Assembly: GCF_005671395.1 (NCBI RefSeq)
Contig: NZ_CP040428.1
Span: forward strand, 930,001 to 994,000
Origin: Jejubacter calystegiae
GTDB taxonomy: Bacteria; Pseudomonadota; Gammaproteobacteria; Enterobacterales; Enterobacteriaceae
DNA: 64,000 nucleotides
Reading direction: 5' to 3'
Shown: positions 1 to 8,878 of the stretch, in pieces
Numbering within the stretch: position 1 is the first letter of the stretch
How the letters are laid out: each line of letters begins with the position of its first letter
Program-made: the position numbers and the translations under genes
Notes under the pieces: generated by a model
Told to the model about the DNA's origin: nothing
Database searches by the model: none
Seen by the model: only the letters and a program-made list of their open reading frames with translations

Positions 1-1
1 T

Positions 2-1204
2 TCCGGCCCGGTTATTGCGCTGACCCCCGGCGGCAATACGGCGCCAGCGGCGGTGACCACCGCCATCACATCAGGCGATACCAATACGCCTCAGGTGGGG
101 GATATCCCGGCCCAGACCGCTCCGGCCAGTTCCCAGAATCTGACCGCATGGCTGAACAGCTTTTACGCCAGCGAGGCCAAACGCCAGACCCAATTCCCGG
201 CATCGTTGCCCATGGATGCCCAACCGTTCGAACTGCTGGTGATCAATATTTGCTCTCTGGCCTGGTCTGATATGGAAGCGACCGGCCTGACGTCGCACCC
301 ATTATGGTCGCACTTCGATATTCTGTTTAAAGAGTTTAACTCTGCCACCTCTTACAGCGGCCCGGCAGCCATTCGTCTGCTGCGCGCCAGCTGTGGGCAG
401 TCTTCCCATAAGAATCTCTATTCGCCCGCCGGTAACCAGTGCTATCTGTTCGATAACCTGGCGGCGCTCGGCTTTAGCCAGCATCTGATGCTGGATCACG
501 ATGGCGTCTTCGGCGACTTCCTGAAGGAGATTCGCCAGTACGGTGGCGTTCAGTCACCGCTGATGAATCAGAATGGCCTGCCGACGAATCTGCTGTCGTT
601 TGATAATTCGCCCATCTACGACGATACGGCGGTGCTACAGCGCTGGCTTTCTGAGGAAGGGCGCGATCCCAACACCCGTTCCGCCACCTTCTTTAACCTG
701 CTGCCGTTGCACGACGGCAACCATTTTCCGGGCATCAGTAAAACTGCGGACTATAAGGTGCGGGCCCAGAAGCTGTTCGACCAGTTGGACAACTTCCTGA
801 CCGAACTGGAAAAGTCAGGCCGTAAGGTGATGGTGGTGGTGGCGCCGGAACACGGCGGTGCGCTGAAGGGCGATAAAATGCAGGTTTCCGGGCTGCGCGA
901 CATTCCCAGCCCGTCGATCACCCATGTTCCGGTGGGGGTGAAGTTTATCGGCATGAAGGCGCCCCATCAGGGCAGCCCGATTGAGATTAGCCAGCCCAGC
1001 AGCTATCTGGCGATTTCCGAACTGGTCGCCCGCTCTGTGGATGGCAAAAATTTTGTGGCCGATCAGGTGGACTGGAATGCGCTGACCAGCAATCTGCCGC
1101 AGACGGCGCCGGTCTCTGAAAACGCCAATGCCGTGGTGATTCAGTATCAGGGTAAGCCCTGGGTACGGCTTGGCGGCGGCGACTGGGTGCCGTATCCGCA
1201 GTAA
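2..1204 (+). CDS. bcsG: Cellulose phosphoethanolamine transferase BcsG, C-terminal part (5' end outside window)
   Basis: The reading frame is open from base 2, so the N-terminal membrane part lies before the window. The visible ~400 residues are the periplasmic alkaline-phosphatase-fold catalytic domain that transfers phosphoethanolamine from phosphatidylethanolamine to cellulose during secretion. Recognisable family segments include NICSLAWSD, the nucleophile region SATSYSGPAA, the metal-site region VVAPEHGGALKGD and the C-terminal GGDWVPYPQ, all nearly as in E. coli BcsG. The internal GTG/ATG codons after base 53 are not starts. It is the last gene of the bcsEFG unit in relatives and converges on the autotransporter gene, with a shared hairpin terminator between them. 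Identification is confident; the start cannot be judged. Confidence 0.95.
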   Translation, partial: SGPVIALTPGGNTAPAAVTTAITSGDTNTPQVGDIPAQTAPASSQNLTAWLNSFYASEAKRQTQFPASLPMDAQPFELLVINICSLAWSDMEATGLTSHPLWSHFDILFKEFNSATSYSGPAAIRLLRASCGQSSHKNLYSPAGNQCYLFDNLAALGFSQHLMLDHDGVFGDFLKEIRQYGGVQSPLMNQNGLPTNLLSFDNSPIYDDTAVLQRWLSEEGRDPNTRSATFFNLLPLHDGNHFPGISKTADYKVRAQKLFDQLDNFLTELEKSGRKVMVVVAPEHGGALKGDKMQVSGLRDIPSPSITHVPVGVKFIGMKAPHQGSPIEISQPSSYLAISELVARSVDGKNFVADQVDWNALTSNLPQTAPVSENANAVVIQYQGKPWVRLGGGDWVPYPQ

Positions 1205-1212
1205 TAAAAAAA

Positions 1213-1239
1213 GCGCCCCTTTCACAAAGAAAGAGGCGC
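1213..1239. terminator. Bidirectional hairpin terminator between bcsG and the autotransporter gene
   Basis: An 11-bp stem with one mismatch (GCGCCCCTTTC / GAAAGAGGCGC, loop ACAAA) lies between the two convergent stop codons. A run of A on its left supplies the U-tract for leftward transcription; the right side has only TTAT, so termination of bcsG is probably weaker. Confidence 0.75.
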
Positions 1240-1257
1240 CTTATCTACCCATCAAAA

Positions 1258-4200
1258 TCAGAACTGCAACTTAATCCCCAAAGTACCGCGGGTATCGCTG
1301 TACTTATTGCGCCCAACCTGCTGGCCCACATCGGCCCACAGCGCCAGATTGCTGTTCAGTTGGCCTTCGGCGCCAATCCGAACTTCCGCCAGATTCTGGG
1401 TGCCGATCATAGCGTTACGCTCGCCGTTCATCTTCACCGCAAAGGCCCGGGTGTTATGTATCCAGTTGGCTTCAACGTAGGGGCGGAAGCGGTCAGAACC
1501 CCCTTTTTCCGTCCGTCCTTTCATCCAGGCGCGCATACCCAGCTGGGTCATCACATTGCCCGCCCCGCTGCTGCTAACGTGGGTTCCCTGATCTTCTACC
1601 AGCGAGTCCGCCCGCACGTCCATCCAGACAGCCTGACCGCGCGGTTCCAGCCAGAAGCTGAAGCGTTCGGAGCTACCGACCGGCAGCGCATAGCCTGCCT
1701 CTACCGAGGCCGTCACGCCTCGGGAGCGGTATTTTTCTTCGCGGAATTCGTCGCCAGAAACCCGGTTATGGAACCAGCCGTACTGAACCCAGGTATCAAC
1801 CCAGGCACCAGTACGCCCGGCATCGTCAGCAAACCAGGTACCGTACAGTCCTACACTATAGCCGTTTACCTGACCGCGTGAGGTGTAGCCGGTCAGTTCC
1901 GAGCGGGTTTTGTTCTGGTTATGCCCATAGCCCGCCATCAGGCCAAACCGCCAGCTGTCGCTCTCATTGCTGCTCCAGCGCGCCACATCGCCGCCGAGCT
2001 GTACGGCATAGCTGTTGCTGCGGCTAATCAACTGACCGCCCGCCTCTTCAAAGCGGCTGTGAGAGCCGGTGTTACGCAGCCACAGCGTAGTGGAGTGACG
2101 TTCGCCAGTGACAGGATCGATATATTCATGCTCCCCCTGCCGGTCATGCAGACGGGTAAGGAACAGCGTATTGGCTGCCGCGATATTGGCGATATAGCTA
2201 CCGCTTTCCGGGCGATACACCTTGGTGTAGTCGTAACGCCCCTGGGTGCCGCCATCGTCACTGCCGCCGCTGCCATTCCCGGACTTATCCGGATTATCGC
2301 TGCCATCCCCAGATTCTCCCGAATTATCGCTGCCATTCCCGGATTCTCCCGGATTATCGCTGTTATTCCCGGATTCTCCCGGATTACCGCTGTCATTACC
2401 ACTTTCGTTTTCAGCGGGGGCCTCTTCCGGCGTACCCGCGCCACCGCTACCTGACTCGCCGGAGCCGCCGCCCGCACTGCCGGTATCGTTGCCCGTTTCT
2501 TCTTCCGCCGGGGCTTCCGGCACATTCGCGCCAGCGCCGTTATCATCCCCAGACTCTACGTCTGAAGCGGGCGTTTCCGGTTCGGCAATAACGCCCGTCA
2601 CATCCTCTTCGCTGTTACTCAGATACCAGTTGCTTCCTTTCTGCACCAGCGCGTAGTCGTACAGACCAATACCAACCCGTCGATCCAGGCTAAACGCGCC
2701 ATCGGATACGCCGCCAACGGTGATCAGTTCGATCCCCATATCGGTGTGTTCGCCGTGACCATAGATATTATTGAACTCTACCTGGGTGCTACCGCTGGTG
2801 TCGCCGGTGACCACCATACGATCGCCCGGAGAGTCATTGTCGCTATTCAGGGTGACGTTCATCACCAGAGTTCCGCCATCGCCGTGATAATCACCATTAA
2901 CCGTCAGGGTCTTAAATTCCGAACCGGAATCATTCAGAAAGTTAATGGTGCCGCCGTTAAGCTGCAAACCGGTCAGCGTTGAGTTACCGGTCATATCCCA
3001 GACGCTGCCCGCACCGTTCAGCGCCAGATTCACCGTACCGCCATTCATGGCCGTCATGGTGCTGTAGAGATAGGAGTTATCCGCCGTGCGCAGATCGATA
3101 TCCCCGCTATCGGCAACCACTGCGCCCCAGGCGTTCACCGTCTGGTCATTGAGCGTCACTTTACCGCCGTCCTGAGCAAAAAAAGCGGTGGCGTTATCTG
3201 CCGTGCGCAGATCGCCCAGATTGACGCTGCCGTTCAGATCGATGGCGCTGTTGCCTTCGGCCCCCACGTAAATCAGGTCGTTGCCCAACGGCGAACCTTC
3301 CGACACCGCAATATTCAGCTCGCCGTCCACCACAATAGTCGAAGCCACATCATCCCGGCTGTTTTGCGCGGTGATAAAGCGATCGGTTTCACTGACGCTG
3401 GCATTGCTGTCAAGCATGACCCAGGTATCTGTCAACTGTACCCGTGCGCCATCCTGAGCCAGGACGCCATTAATGCCATGAGTATTACCGGCATCACGTA
3501 TCAGTTCCAGCTTCGCGCCGCCCTGGAGATCGATATTCGCCAGCCCCGATGCGGACGGACCGCTGGCTGATATCGCCGTTAACAGGCCATTGCCGGAAAC
3601 CGACAGATCGGTGTAGCCAGCAGCGGTAATGCTGCCGCCGCTGGTGACCAGTCCCTGGATATTCGCATCGTGGCTACCGCTGTTCACCACGATCGAAGAT
3701 TGATTCATCGCGATATTCTGCCCTGCGGCCTCAATGCCCGTGGCATTGCCTTGCGCGATAATATTTAATCCCAGATTCTCAAGTTGAACATTGGTGCTCT
3801 GGCTGGTGTTACAGTTCCCCGCCGGGGTACAGCTTGCCAATATCCCGGTGATGTCACCCGAGCTATTATTAAGTGTCATCTGAGATAAGCCAGTTAAATT
3901 CACGAATTGCGAACTGGCATTTTCTGACCTTGCAATCGTGTTTATGCCATATAACTGCGCCATATTCTGACCATAGTTTTCATCTGTAGCCTGAATATCG
4001 AGATCCTGGCCACGTACCATCCCGCCATTCTCAACGGTCAACGCATTCGCGCTATTACCAGAAATCATTTGGGTCCCGCTGCCCAAATCAATAGCGCTGC
4101 CATTAGCATAAACCACATATCTGGCGAACGCTGCCGATATATTTGAGCTGTCAATGGTCGCGCCGCCGTTAATAACAATATTTCCAGCCGCCAGCACAAC

Positions 4201-4359
4201 ACCTTGTCCGGAGCCGCCCGATACGCCGTTGATGGCCCAGACCGCCGAGACCTGGCTGCCGTTATCAATCACCAAATCACTGGCACAGACAGAGGCAGGC
4301 AGCAGCGCCAGGGCTATCTGAACAGCGAGTCGTTTCCTTACTCCAGGTAAAATCCGCAT
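1258..4359 (-). CDS. AIDA-type autotransporter (type Va) with repetitive linker
   Basis: This 1033-residue protein starts with a Sec signal peptide (cleavage probably after VCA, about residue 26), continues as a long beta-helix passenger rich in GG, N and T repeats of the pectin-lyase-like type (about 27-590), then a Gly/Ser/Asn/Glu/Pro linker (about 600-745), and ends with an autotransporter beta-barrel from about residue 760 to the terminal phenylalanine (GTLGIKLQF). The barrel opens with LTRLHDRQGE, typical of AIDA/EhaC/YfaL relatives. It should be displayed on the cell surface as an adhesin or aggregation factor; the passenger gives no enzyme motif. The start is supported by AGGAAG eight bases before the ATG. 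K-12 carries ldrD and yhjV in this interval, so this is a lineage-specific occupant. Substrate or ligand unknown. Confidence 0.88.
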   Translation of the reverse strand: MRILPGVRKRLAVQIALALLPASVCASDLVIDNGSQVSAVWAINGVSGGSGQGVVLAAGNIVINGGATIDSSNISAAFARYVVYANGSAIDLGSGTQMISGNSANALTVENGGMVRGQDLDIQATDENYGQNMAQLYGINTIARSENASSQFVNLTGLSQMTLNNSSGDITGILASCTPAGNCNTSQSTNVQLENLGLNIIAQGNATGIEAAGQNIAMNQSSIVVNSGSHDANIQGLVTSGGSITAAGYTDLSVSGNGLLTAISASGPSASGLANIDLQGGAKLELIRDAGNTHGINGVLAQDGARVQLTDTWVMLDSNASVSETDRFITAQNSRDDVASTIVVDGELNIAVSEGSPLGNDLIYVGAEGNSAIDLNGSVNLGDLRTADNATAFFAQDGGKVTLNDQTVNAWGAVVADSGDIDLRTADNSYLYSTMTAMNGGTVNLALNGAGSVWDMTGNSTLTGLQLNGGTINFLNDSGSEFKTLTVNGDYHGDGGTLVMNVTLNSDNDSPGDRMVVTGDTSGSTQVEFNNIYGHGEHTDMGIELITVGGVSDGAFSLDRRVGIGLYDYALVQKGSNWYLSNSEEDVTGVIAEPETPASDVESGDDNGAGANVPEAPAEEETGNDTGSAGGGSGESGSGGAGTPEEAPAENESGNDSGNPGESGNNSDNPGESGNGSDNSGESGDGSDNPDKSGNGSGGSDDGGTQGRYDYTKVYRPESGSYIANIAAANTLFLTRLHDRQGEHEYIDPVTGERHSTTLWLRNTGSHSRFEEAGGQLISRSNSYAVQLGGDVARWSSNESDSWRFGLMAGYGHNQNKTRSELTGYTSRGQVNGYSVGLYGTWFADDAGRTGAWVDTWVQYGWFHNRVSGDEFREEKYRSRGVTASVEAGYALPVGSSERFSFWLEPRGQAVWMDVRADSLVEDQGTHVSSSGAGNVMTQLGMRAWMKGRTEKGGSDRFRPYVEANWIHNTRAFAVKMNGERNAMIGTQNLAEVRIGAEGQLNSNLALWADVGQQVGRNKYSDTRGTLGIKLQF
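2275..2394. repeat. Four 30-bp tandem repeats in the autotransporter linker
   Basis: Four consecutive 30-bp units (2275-2304, 2305-2334, 2335-2364, 2365-2394) encode ten-residue units of the form NPGESGNGSD, about residues 656-695 of the autotransporter. Being a multiple of three, copy number can change by slippage without a frameshift, altering the distance between passenger and barrel. Confidence 0.85.
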
Positions 4360-4735
4360 GAAGTTTCTTCCTGATACAGGGCTTCCATCTTCTCCGGCAA
4401 AAGTGTTCTTTCGCTACGGAGCGCTTTCGAAGAAGATCATTTCCTGTCTGGCTAAAACCAACCTATCTCCTAATGATGGGTACGCCAAGCCACAGACAGA
4501 AAATCTATCTCCAGGATAACTAATCAATTTTTAAGACCATTCCCGGATTAATTTCCTATAAAGATTTTCCTTAAAAATGAGATTTTTCACACGAAATTTT
4601 AAATTTTAAGAGGAGTAACACAACCCATATAACGGCATACAATTTAGATTCGGACATTTCCAACAATGCATCAAATAAAAACACAGAAAAGTACACGCAA
4701 AAATAGATATTACTGACATTTCCATTCAGTGAACA
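4360..4735. other. AT-rich non-coding stretch upstream of the autotransporter gene
   Basis: The stretch between the dppF terminator and the autotransporter start is AT-rich, especially 4500-4735, and must hold the autotransporter promoter. I see no convincing sigma-70 hexamer pair and no Ldr-like peptide (ldrD occupies this interval in K-12). A 72-codon minus frame at 4571-4789 overlaps the dppF terminator and has no recognisable family. Confidence 0.5.
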
Positions 4736-4763
4736 AACAAAAAAAGAGCGCCACAGGGCGCTC
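4736..4763 (-). terminator. Rho-independent terminator of the dpp operon
   Basis: A 7-bp stem GAGCGCC/GGCGCTC with loop ACAG (4746-4763) is followed, in the dpp direction, by a run of seven or more T. It sits 23 bases after the dppF stop. Confidence 0.9.
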
Positions 4764-4785
4764 TCGAAACATACTGCTACCTCAC

Positions 4786-5805
4786 TCAAGCCGCGCAGGG
4801 TGAATCACCGCTATTTCCTTCGTCTTTATCCACGGCAAAGCAGGCCACCAGCTGCCCCTGGTATGACTTAAGCTGCGGCGGGTTTTGAGTGCACGGCTCG
4901 AAACAGCGGCGGCAGCGGGCACTAAAGGCGCAGCCCGGCGGCGGATTCAGCGGACTGGGCAGTTCGCCAGTGAGCTTAATTCGCTCCCGACGCTGCGCCG
5001 GGTTAAGACGCGGCGTAGCCGACAGCAGCGCCTGGGTGTAAGGATGGCGCGGGTTGTCGAAGATCTGAGATTTGGTACCTTTTTCCACGCAGCGCCCCAG
5101 ATACATCACCATCACCTCATCGGCGATATGCTCCACCACCGAAAGATCGTGCGAGATAAAGACGTAGGAGAGCCCCATCTCCTGCTGCAGATCCATCATC
5201 AGGTTCAGTACCTGCGCCCGCACCGACACATCCAACGCCGAAACAGGTTCATCGGCAATCACCACGTCCGGGTCCAGCATCAGCCCGCGCGCAATCGCGA
5301 TGCGCTGACGCTGACCGCCGGAAAACATATGCGGATAGCGATCGTAGTGCTCCTGTTTCAGCCCTACTTTCGCCATCATCGCCATGGCCTTTTCCCGACG
5401 TTCCACTTTGCCAAGCCCGGTATTAATCAGCAGCGGCTCTTCCAGAATCTGGCCCACCTTTTTACGCGGATTCAGCGAAGCATAGGGATTCTGGAACACA
5501 ATCTGGATCTTCTGGCGCCGCAGTTTTTCAGCCTGAGGATCATGCTTCAGCAGGTTCTGGCCCTGCCAGTAAAGCTCGCCCCCGGTTGGCGTTTCGATCA
5601 TGGTCAACAGACGCCCCAGGGTGGACTTACCGCAGCCGGACTCGCCCACCACCGCCAGGGTTTTACCACGCTCCAGGGTGAAAGAGACGCCGTCCAGCGC
5701 CTTCACCTGACGCTCCGGTGCGAACAGCCCGGTTTTCACCGGGTAGTACTTTTTCAGATCGGTGGCCTGCAACAGCGGCTGACCGGGGTTATCTTGATTG
5801 CTCAT
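4786..5805 (-). CDS. dppF: Dipeptide ABC transporter ATP-binding subunit DppF
   Basis: DppF is one of the two ATPases that power dipeptide (and heme or 5-aminolevulinate) import through DppBC. The 339-residue protein has Walker A GESGCGKS at 54-61, the signature SGGQRQR, Walker B VVIADEP, an H-loop histidine in FISHDLSV, and the C-terminal oligopeptide-transporter extension with a cysteine cluster ([10 protein letters not shown]). It is the last gene of the operon; its ATG overlaps the end of dppD by 4 bp, indicating translational coupling. Length and sequence match E. coli DppF closely. Location: inner face of the inner membrane. Confidence 0.97.
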   Translation of the reverse strand: MSNQDNPGQPLLQATDLKKYYPVKTGLFAPERQVKALDGVSFTLERGKTLAVVGESGCGKSTLGRLLTMIETPTGGELYWQGQNLLKHDPQAEKLRRQKIQIVFQNPYASLNPRKKVGQILEEPLLINTGLGKVERREKAMAMMAKVGLKQEHYDRYPHMFSGGQRQRIAIARGLMLDPDVVIADEPVSALDVSVRAQVLNLMMDLQQEMGLSYVFISHDLSVVEHIADEVMVMYLGRCVEKGTKSQIFDNPRHPYTQALLSATPRLNPAQRRERIKLTGELPSPLNPPPGCAFSARCRRCFEPCTQNPPQLKSYQGQLVACFAVDKDEGNSGDSPCAA

Positions 5806-6785
5806 AGCGTCGGCCTCCCGGCATCATCAAGCGGATAGTGGCACTTCGACTGACGGCCCTCTTCAAGGCTTGCAAGCCCTGGCTCTTCTGCCCGACAGCG
5901 ATCGGTAGCGTAAGGGCAGCGCGGGTTCAGCAGGCAGCCGGACGGCCTGTCGTATTTACCCGGAACCACGCCCGGCAGCGAAGCCAGCCGCGCCTTGTCG
6001 TGCGCAAACTCCGGCAGCGCCCGCAGTAGTGCCTGAGTGTAGGGATGACGCGGCGCGCGGAAGATCTCTTCCGCTATTCCGGTCTCTACCACCTGCCCGG
6101 CATACATGACGATGATCTTGTGAGCGGCTTCGGCCACCAGCGCCAGATCGTGCGTGATCAGAATCAGCGCCATGTTCTCTTTCTGCTGCAGGTCCAACAG
6201 TAGCTCGATGATTTGCGCCTGGATGGTGACATCCAGCGCGGTGGTGGGTTCATCGGCAATCAGCAGTCGGGGTCGACAGGCGATCGCCATGGCGATCATC
6301 ACGCGCTGGCTCATGCCGCCGGAGAGCTGGTGCGGGTAAACCGCAAGTCTTGATTCGGGATCGGGGATCCCCACCAGGTTCAGCAGGTCAATAGCCCGCT
6401 GGCGCCGGGTGCGGCGATTGCCGCCCTGATGCACCTTAATCGCTTCCATAATCTGATAGCCCACGGTGTAACAGGGGTTCAGGCTGGTCATCGGATCCTG
6501 GAAGATCATCGCCACATCGGCCCCCACCAGATTGCGGCGATCCCGTGAAGAAAGTCGCTGCAAATCCTGGCCGCTGAACATCAGCTCCTGCGCCATCACT
6601 TTGCCCGGGAAGTCGATAAGCCCCATCAACGCCAGGGAACTCACCGACTTGCCAGAGCCGGACTCACCGACAATGCCCACCACTTCGCCCTGATCCACGC
6701 TATAGCTCACGCGGTCCACGGCACGGAACGGCGCCACTTCGTCGCCGAAGTGCACCGATAAATTATCAACATTCAGTAACGCCAT
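5802..6785 (-). CDS. dppD: Dipeptide ABC transporter ATP-binding subunit DppD
   Basis: The partner ATPase of DppF, 327 residues. Walker A GESGSGKS is at 40-47, the signature is LSGGMSQR and Walker B LLIADEP; the C-terminal oligopeptide/dipeptide domain carries [14 protein letters not shown]. It acts on the cytoplasmic face of the DppBC channel. It lies 11 bp after dppC and overlaps dppF by 4 bp, as in other enterobacteria. Confidence 0.97.
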   Translation of the reverse strand: MALLNVDNLSVHFGDEVAPFRAVDRVSYSVDQGEVVGIVGESGSGKSVSSLALMGLIDFPGKVMAQELMFSGQDLQRLSSRDRRNLVGADVAMIFQDPMTSLNPCYTVGYQIMEAIKVHQGGNRRTRRQRAIDLLNLVGIPDPESRLAVYPHQLSGGMSQRVMIAMAIACRPRLLIADEPTTALDVTIQAQIIELLLDLQQKENMALILITHDLALVAEAAHKIIVMYAGQVVETGIAEEIFRAPRHPYTQALLRALPEFAHDKARLASLPGVVPGKYDRPSGCLLNPRCPYATDRCRAEEPGLASLEEGRQSKCHYPLDDAGRPTL

Positions 6786-6796
6786 CTCATGCCTCT

Positions 6797-7696
6797 TTAC
6801 TGCTTGAGTTTGGGATCGAGGGCGTCACGCAGGCCGTCCCCCATCAGGTTAAACGCCAGCACCGTCAGCAGAATGGCCAGTCCCGGGAAGGTCACGACCC
6901 ACCAGGCACTCTGGGCAAACTGCAGAACATCCGAGAGCATGGTGCCCCATTCCGGCGTGGGCGGCTGCGCACCCATCCCCAGGAAGCCAAGAGCAGCCAT
7001 ATCGAGAATGGCATTAGAAAAACCGAGCGACGCCTGAACGATCAGCGGAGCAAGGCAGTTCGGGAAGATATTGATAAACATCTGGCGCAGCGCGCCTGCG
7101 CCCGCCACCCGGGAAGCGGTCACATAGTCCCGATTAACCTCCGCCAGTACCGCGGCGCGGGTCAGTCGCACATAGTGCGGCAGCGCCACAAAGGTCAGCG
7201 CCAGCGAGGCATTAACGATAGACGGGCCGAAGATAGCCACCAGTACCAACGCCAGCAGCAGGCTGGGTAGCGCCAGCATAATGTCGACCACGCGCATAAT
7301 GGCAATATCCACCACGCCGCCGAAGTAGCCTGCCACCAGGCCGAGGATAATCCCCATCACCAGCGACAGCGCCACCACCAGACAGCCCACCAGCAGTGAC
7401 AGTCGGGCGCCGTGCATCAGGCGAGACAGCACATCGCGCCCCACGTCATCGGTCCCCAGAATATGCTGCCAGCTTCCTCCTTCCTGCCACACAGGCGGAT
7501 GCAGCAGCGCATCGCGGAACTGCTCCGCCGGGTTATGCGGCGCAATAAAATTAGCCAGTAGTGCAATCGCAAACATCATCACGATATAGGCCAGGCCAAC
7601 TACCGCGCCTTTGTTGCGCCGGAAGTAGAACCAGAATTCACGCAGCGGAGACATCGGCACCGGCGCGCTCAGATTATTTTCAGTCAGTTGCGTCAT
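6797..7696 (-). CDS. dppC: Dipeptide ABC transporter permease DppC
   Basis: One of the two inner-membrane permeases of the dipeptide importer, 299 residues (E. coli 300). It has an N-terminal cytoplasmic tail, a first membrane helix near residue 33, and a BPD_transp_1 core with five helices; the EAA loop that contacts the ATPases is in the segment [25 protein letters not shown]. It follows dppB by 10 bp. Confidence 0.97.
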   Translation of the reverse strand: MTQLTENNLSAPVPMSPLREFWFYFRRNKGAVVGLAYIVMMFAIALLANFIAPHNPAEQFRDALLHPPVWQEGGSWQHILGTDDVGRDVLSRLMHGARLSLLVGCLVVALSLVMGIILGLVAGYFGGVVDIAIMRVVDIMLALPSLLLALVLVAIFGPSIVNASLALTFVALPHYVRLTRAAVLAEVNRDYVTASRVAGAGALRQMFINIFPNCLAPLIVQASLGFSNAILDMAALGFLGMGAQPPTPEWGTMLSDVLQFAQSAWWVVTFPGLAILLTVLAFNLMGDGLRDALDPKLKQ

Positions 7697-7706
7697 GATG
7701 CTCCCC

Positions 7707-8726
7707 TTACTTCCTGTGGCGAATGCGCGGATTCACCACGCCGTACAGCAGATCCACCAGCAGATTCACCAGGATAATCATGGTCGCCACCAGCAGTACG
7801 CCGCCCTGCACTACCGGATAATCGCGGCGCTGTAGCGCCTCAATCAACCAGCGGCCAAGCCCCGGCCAGGAGAAAATAGTTTCGGTCAGAATCGCTCCCG
7901 CCAGCAGGGTGCCGACCTGCAAGCCAATCACCGTCACCACCGGCAGCATCGCATTACGCAGTGCGTGCACGATGATCACCCTAAGGCGGCTCAGCCCCTT
8001 GGCGCGAGCGGTGCGGATATAGTCCTCGCCCAGCACTTCCAGCATTGAGGAGCGGGTCATACGCACAATCACCGCCAGCGGAATGGTGCCCAGTACGATG
8101 GAGGGCAACACCAAATGTCCCAGCGCGTTAATGAAGTCGCCCTCTTCGCCCCAGAGCGCGGTATCAATCAGCATAAAGCCGGTCAGCGGCATGGTATCGT
8201 CCAGAAAAACCATATCGCTGATGCGCCCGGAAACCGGCGTCAGATCTAACTGCACCGACACCAGCATAATCAGCATCATGCCCCACCAAAAAATGGGCAT
8301 GGAGTAGCCGGTCAGCGCCAGCCCCACAGCGGTGTGATCGAAGATTGAGCCACGTTTGACCGCCGCCAGTACCCCTACCGGAATCCCCACCGCCACGGCG
8401 AAGATCATGGCGCACACGCCCAGTTCCAGCGTGGCCTTAAAGCGCGGAACGAATTCATCCCAGACCGGGATGCGGCTTTTCAGGGAGATGCCCAGATCGC
8501 CATGCAGCACGTTCCAGACATAGGTGAAATATTGCTGCCAGAGCGGCTTATCGAGCCCCAACTGCGCCAGAAGCTGAGCATGACGCTCAGCAGACATACC
8601 GCGCTCGCCCGCCATAATCATCACCGGATCGCCGGGAATCATATGCACAAAGGCGAAGGTCAGCAGCGTGATACCAATAAACGTTGGGATAACCAACCCC
8701 AGACGTCTGAGAATAAACTGCAGCAT
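7707..8726 (-). CDS. dppB: Dipeptide ABC transporter permease DppB
   Basis: The other permease of the dipeptide importer, 339 residues, the same as E. coli. It starts with the typical MLQFILRRLGLVIPTFIGITLLTF helix (a first-position membrane helix), and carries the EAA-loop segment YIRTARAKGLSRLRVIIVHALRN that docks onto DppD/DppF. A 152-bp gap with a hairpin separates it from dppA, in line with the usual excess of binding protein over membrane components. Confidence 0.97.
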   Translation of the reverse strand: MLQFILRRLGLVIPTFIGITLLTFAFVHMIPGDPVMIMAGERGMSAERHAQLLAQLGLDKPLWQQYFTYVWNVLHGDLGISLKSRIPVWDEFVPRFKATLELGVCAMIFAVAVGIPVGVLAAVKRGSIFDHTAVGLALTGYSMPIFWWGMMLIMLVSVQLDLTPVSGRISDMVFLDDTMPLTGFMLIDTALWGEEGDFINALGHLVLPSIVLGTIPLAVIVRMTRSSMLEVLGEDYIRTARAKGLSRLRVIIVHALRNAMLPVVTVIGLQVGTLLAGAILTETIFSWPGLGRWLIEALQRRDYPVVQGGVLLVATMIILVNLLVDLLYGVVNPRIRHRK

Positions 8727-8823
8727 ATCCTGGATTCTCTGTTATCTCCCCCCGGCGCTGGCGCCGTCTGGCAAACGCCACCGACCGTCCGGCGGGATAG
8801 GATGTGTTACAGATACGAAACCC

Positions 8824-8850
8824 TCCCGCTCCCAAACGGGAGCAGGAAGG
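8824..8850 (-). terminator. Intercistronic hairpin between dppA and dppB
   Basis: GCTCCC/GGGAGC (8828-8843, loop AAAC) with imperfectly paired flanks lies in the 152-bp dppA-dppB gap. A second short GC-rich hairpin (CGGCG/CGCCG) is nearer dppB. Likely an attenuator or mRNA-stabilising structure that lowers dppBCDF relative to dppA; role inferred. Confidence 0.5.
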
Positions 8851-8878
8851 CGGCGCATCATAGCGGAACGGGCCAGGA

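Noticed and set aside
815-1225. 136-codon minus-strand frame opposite bcsG
   Set aside because: Antisense shadow of a conserved gene, caused by GC-rich codon bias; many similar frames lie opposite dpp, glyS, selA and mtlA.
2275-2394. CRISPR-like array
   Set aside because: The 30-bp repeats are directly adjacent without spacers and lie in-frame inside the autotransporter gene.
4571-4789. 72-codon minus-strand frame before the autotransporter gene
   Set aside because: It begins inside the dppF 3' end and runs through the dpp terminator, lacks a ribosome site and resembles no family; AT-rich intergenic sequence yields such frames by chance.
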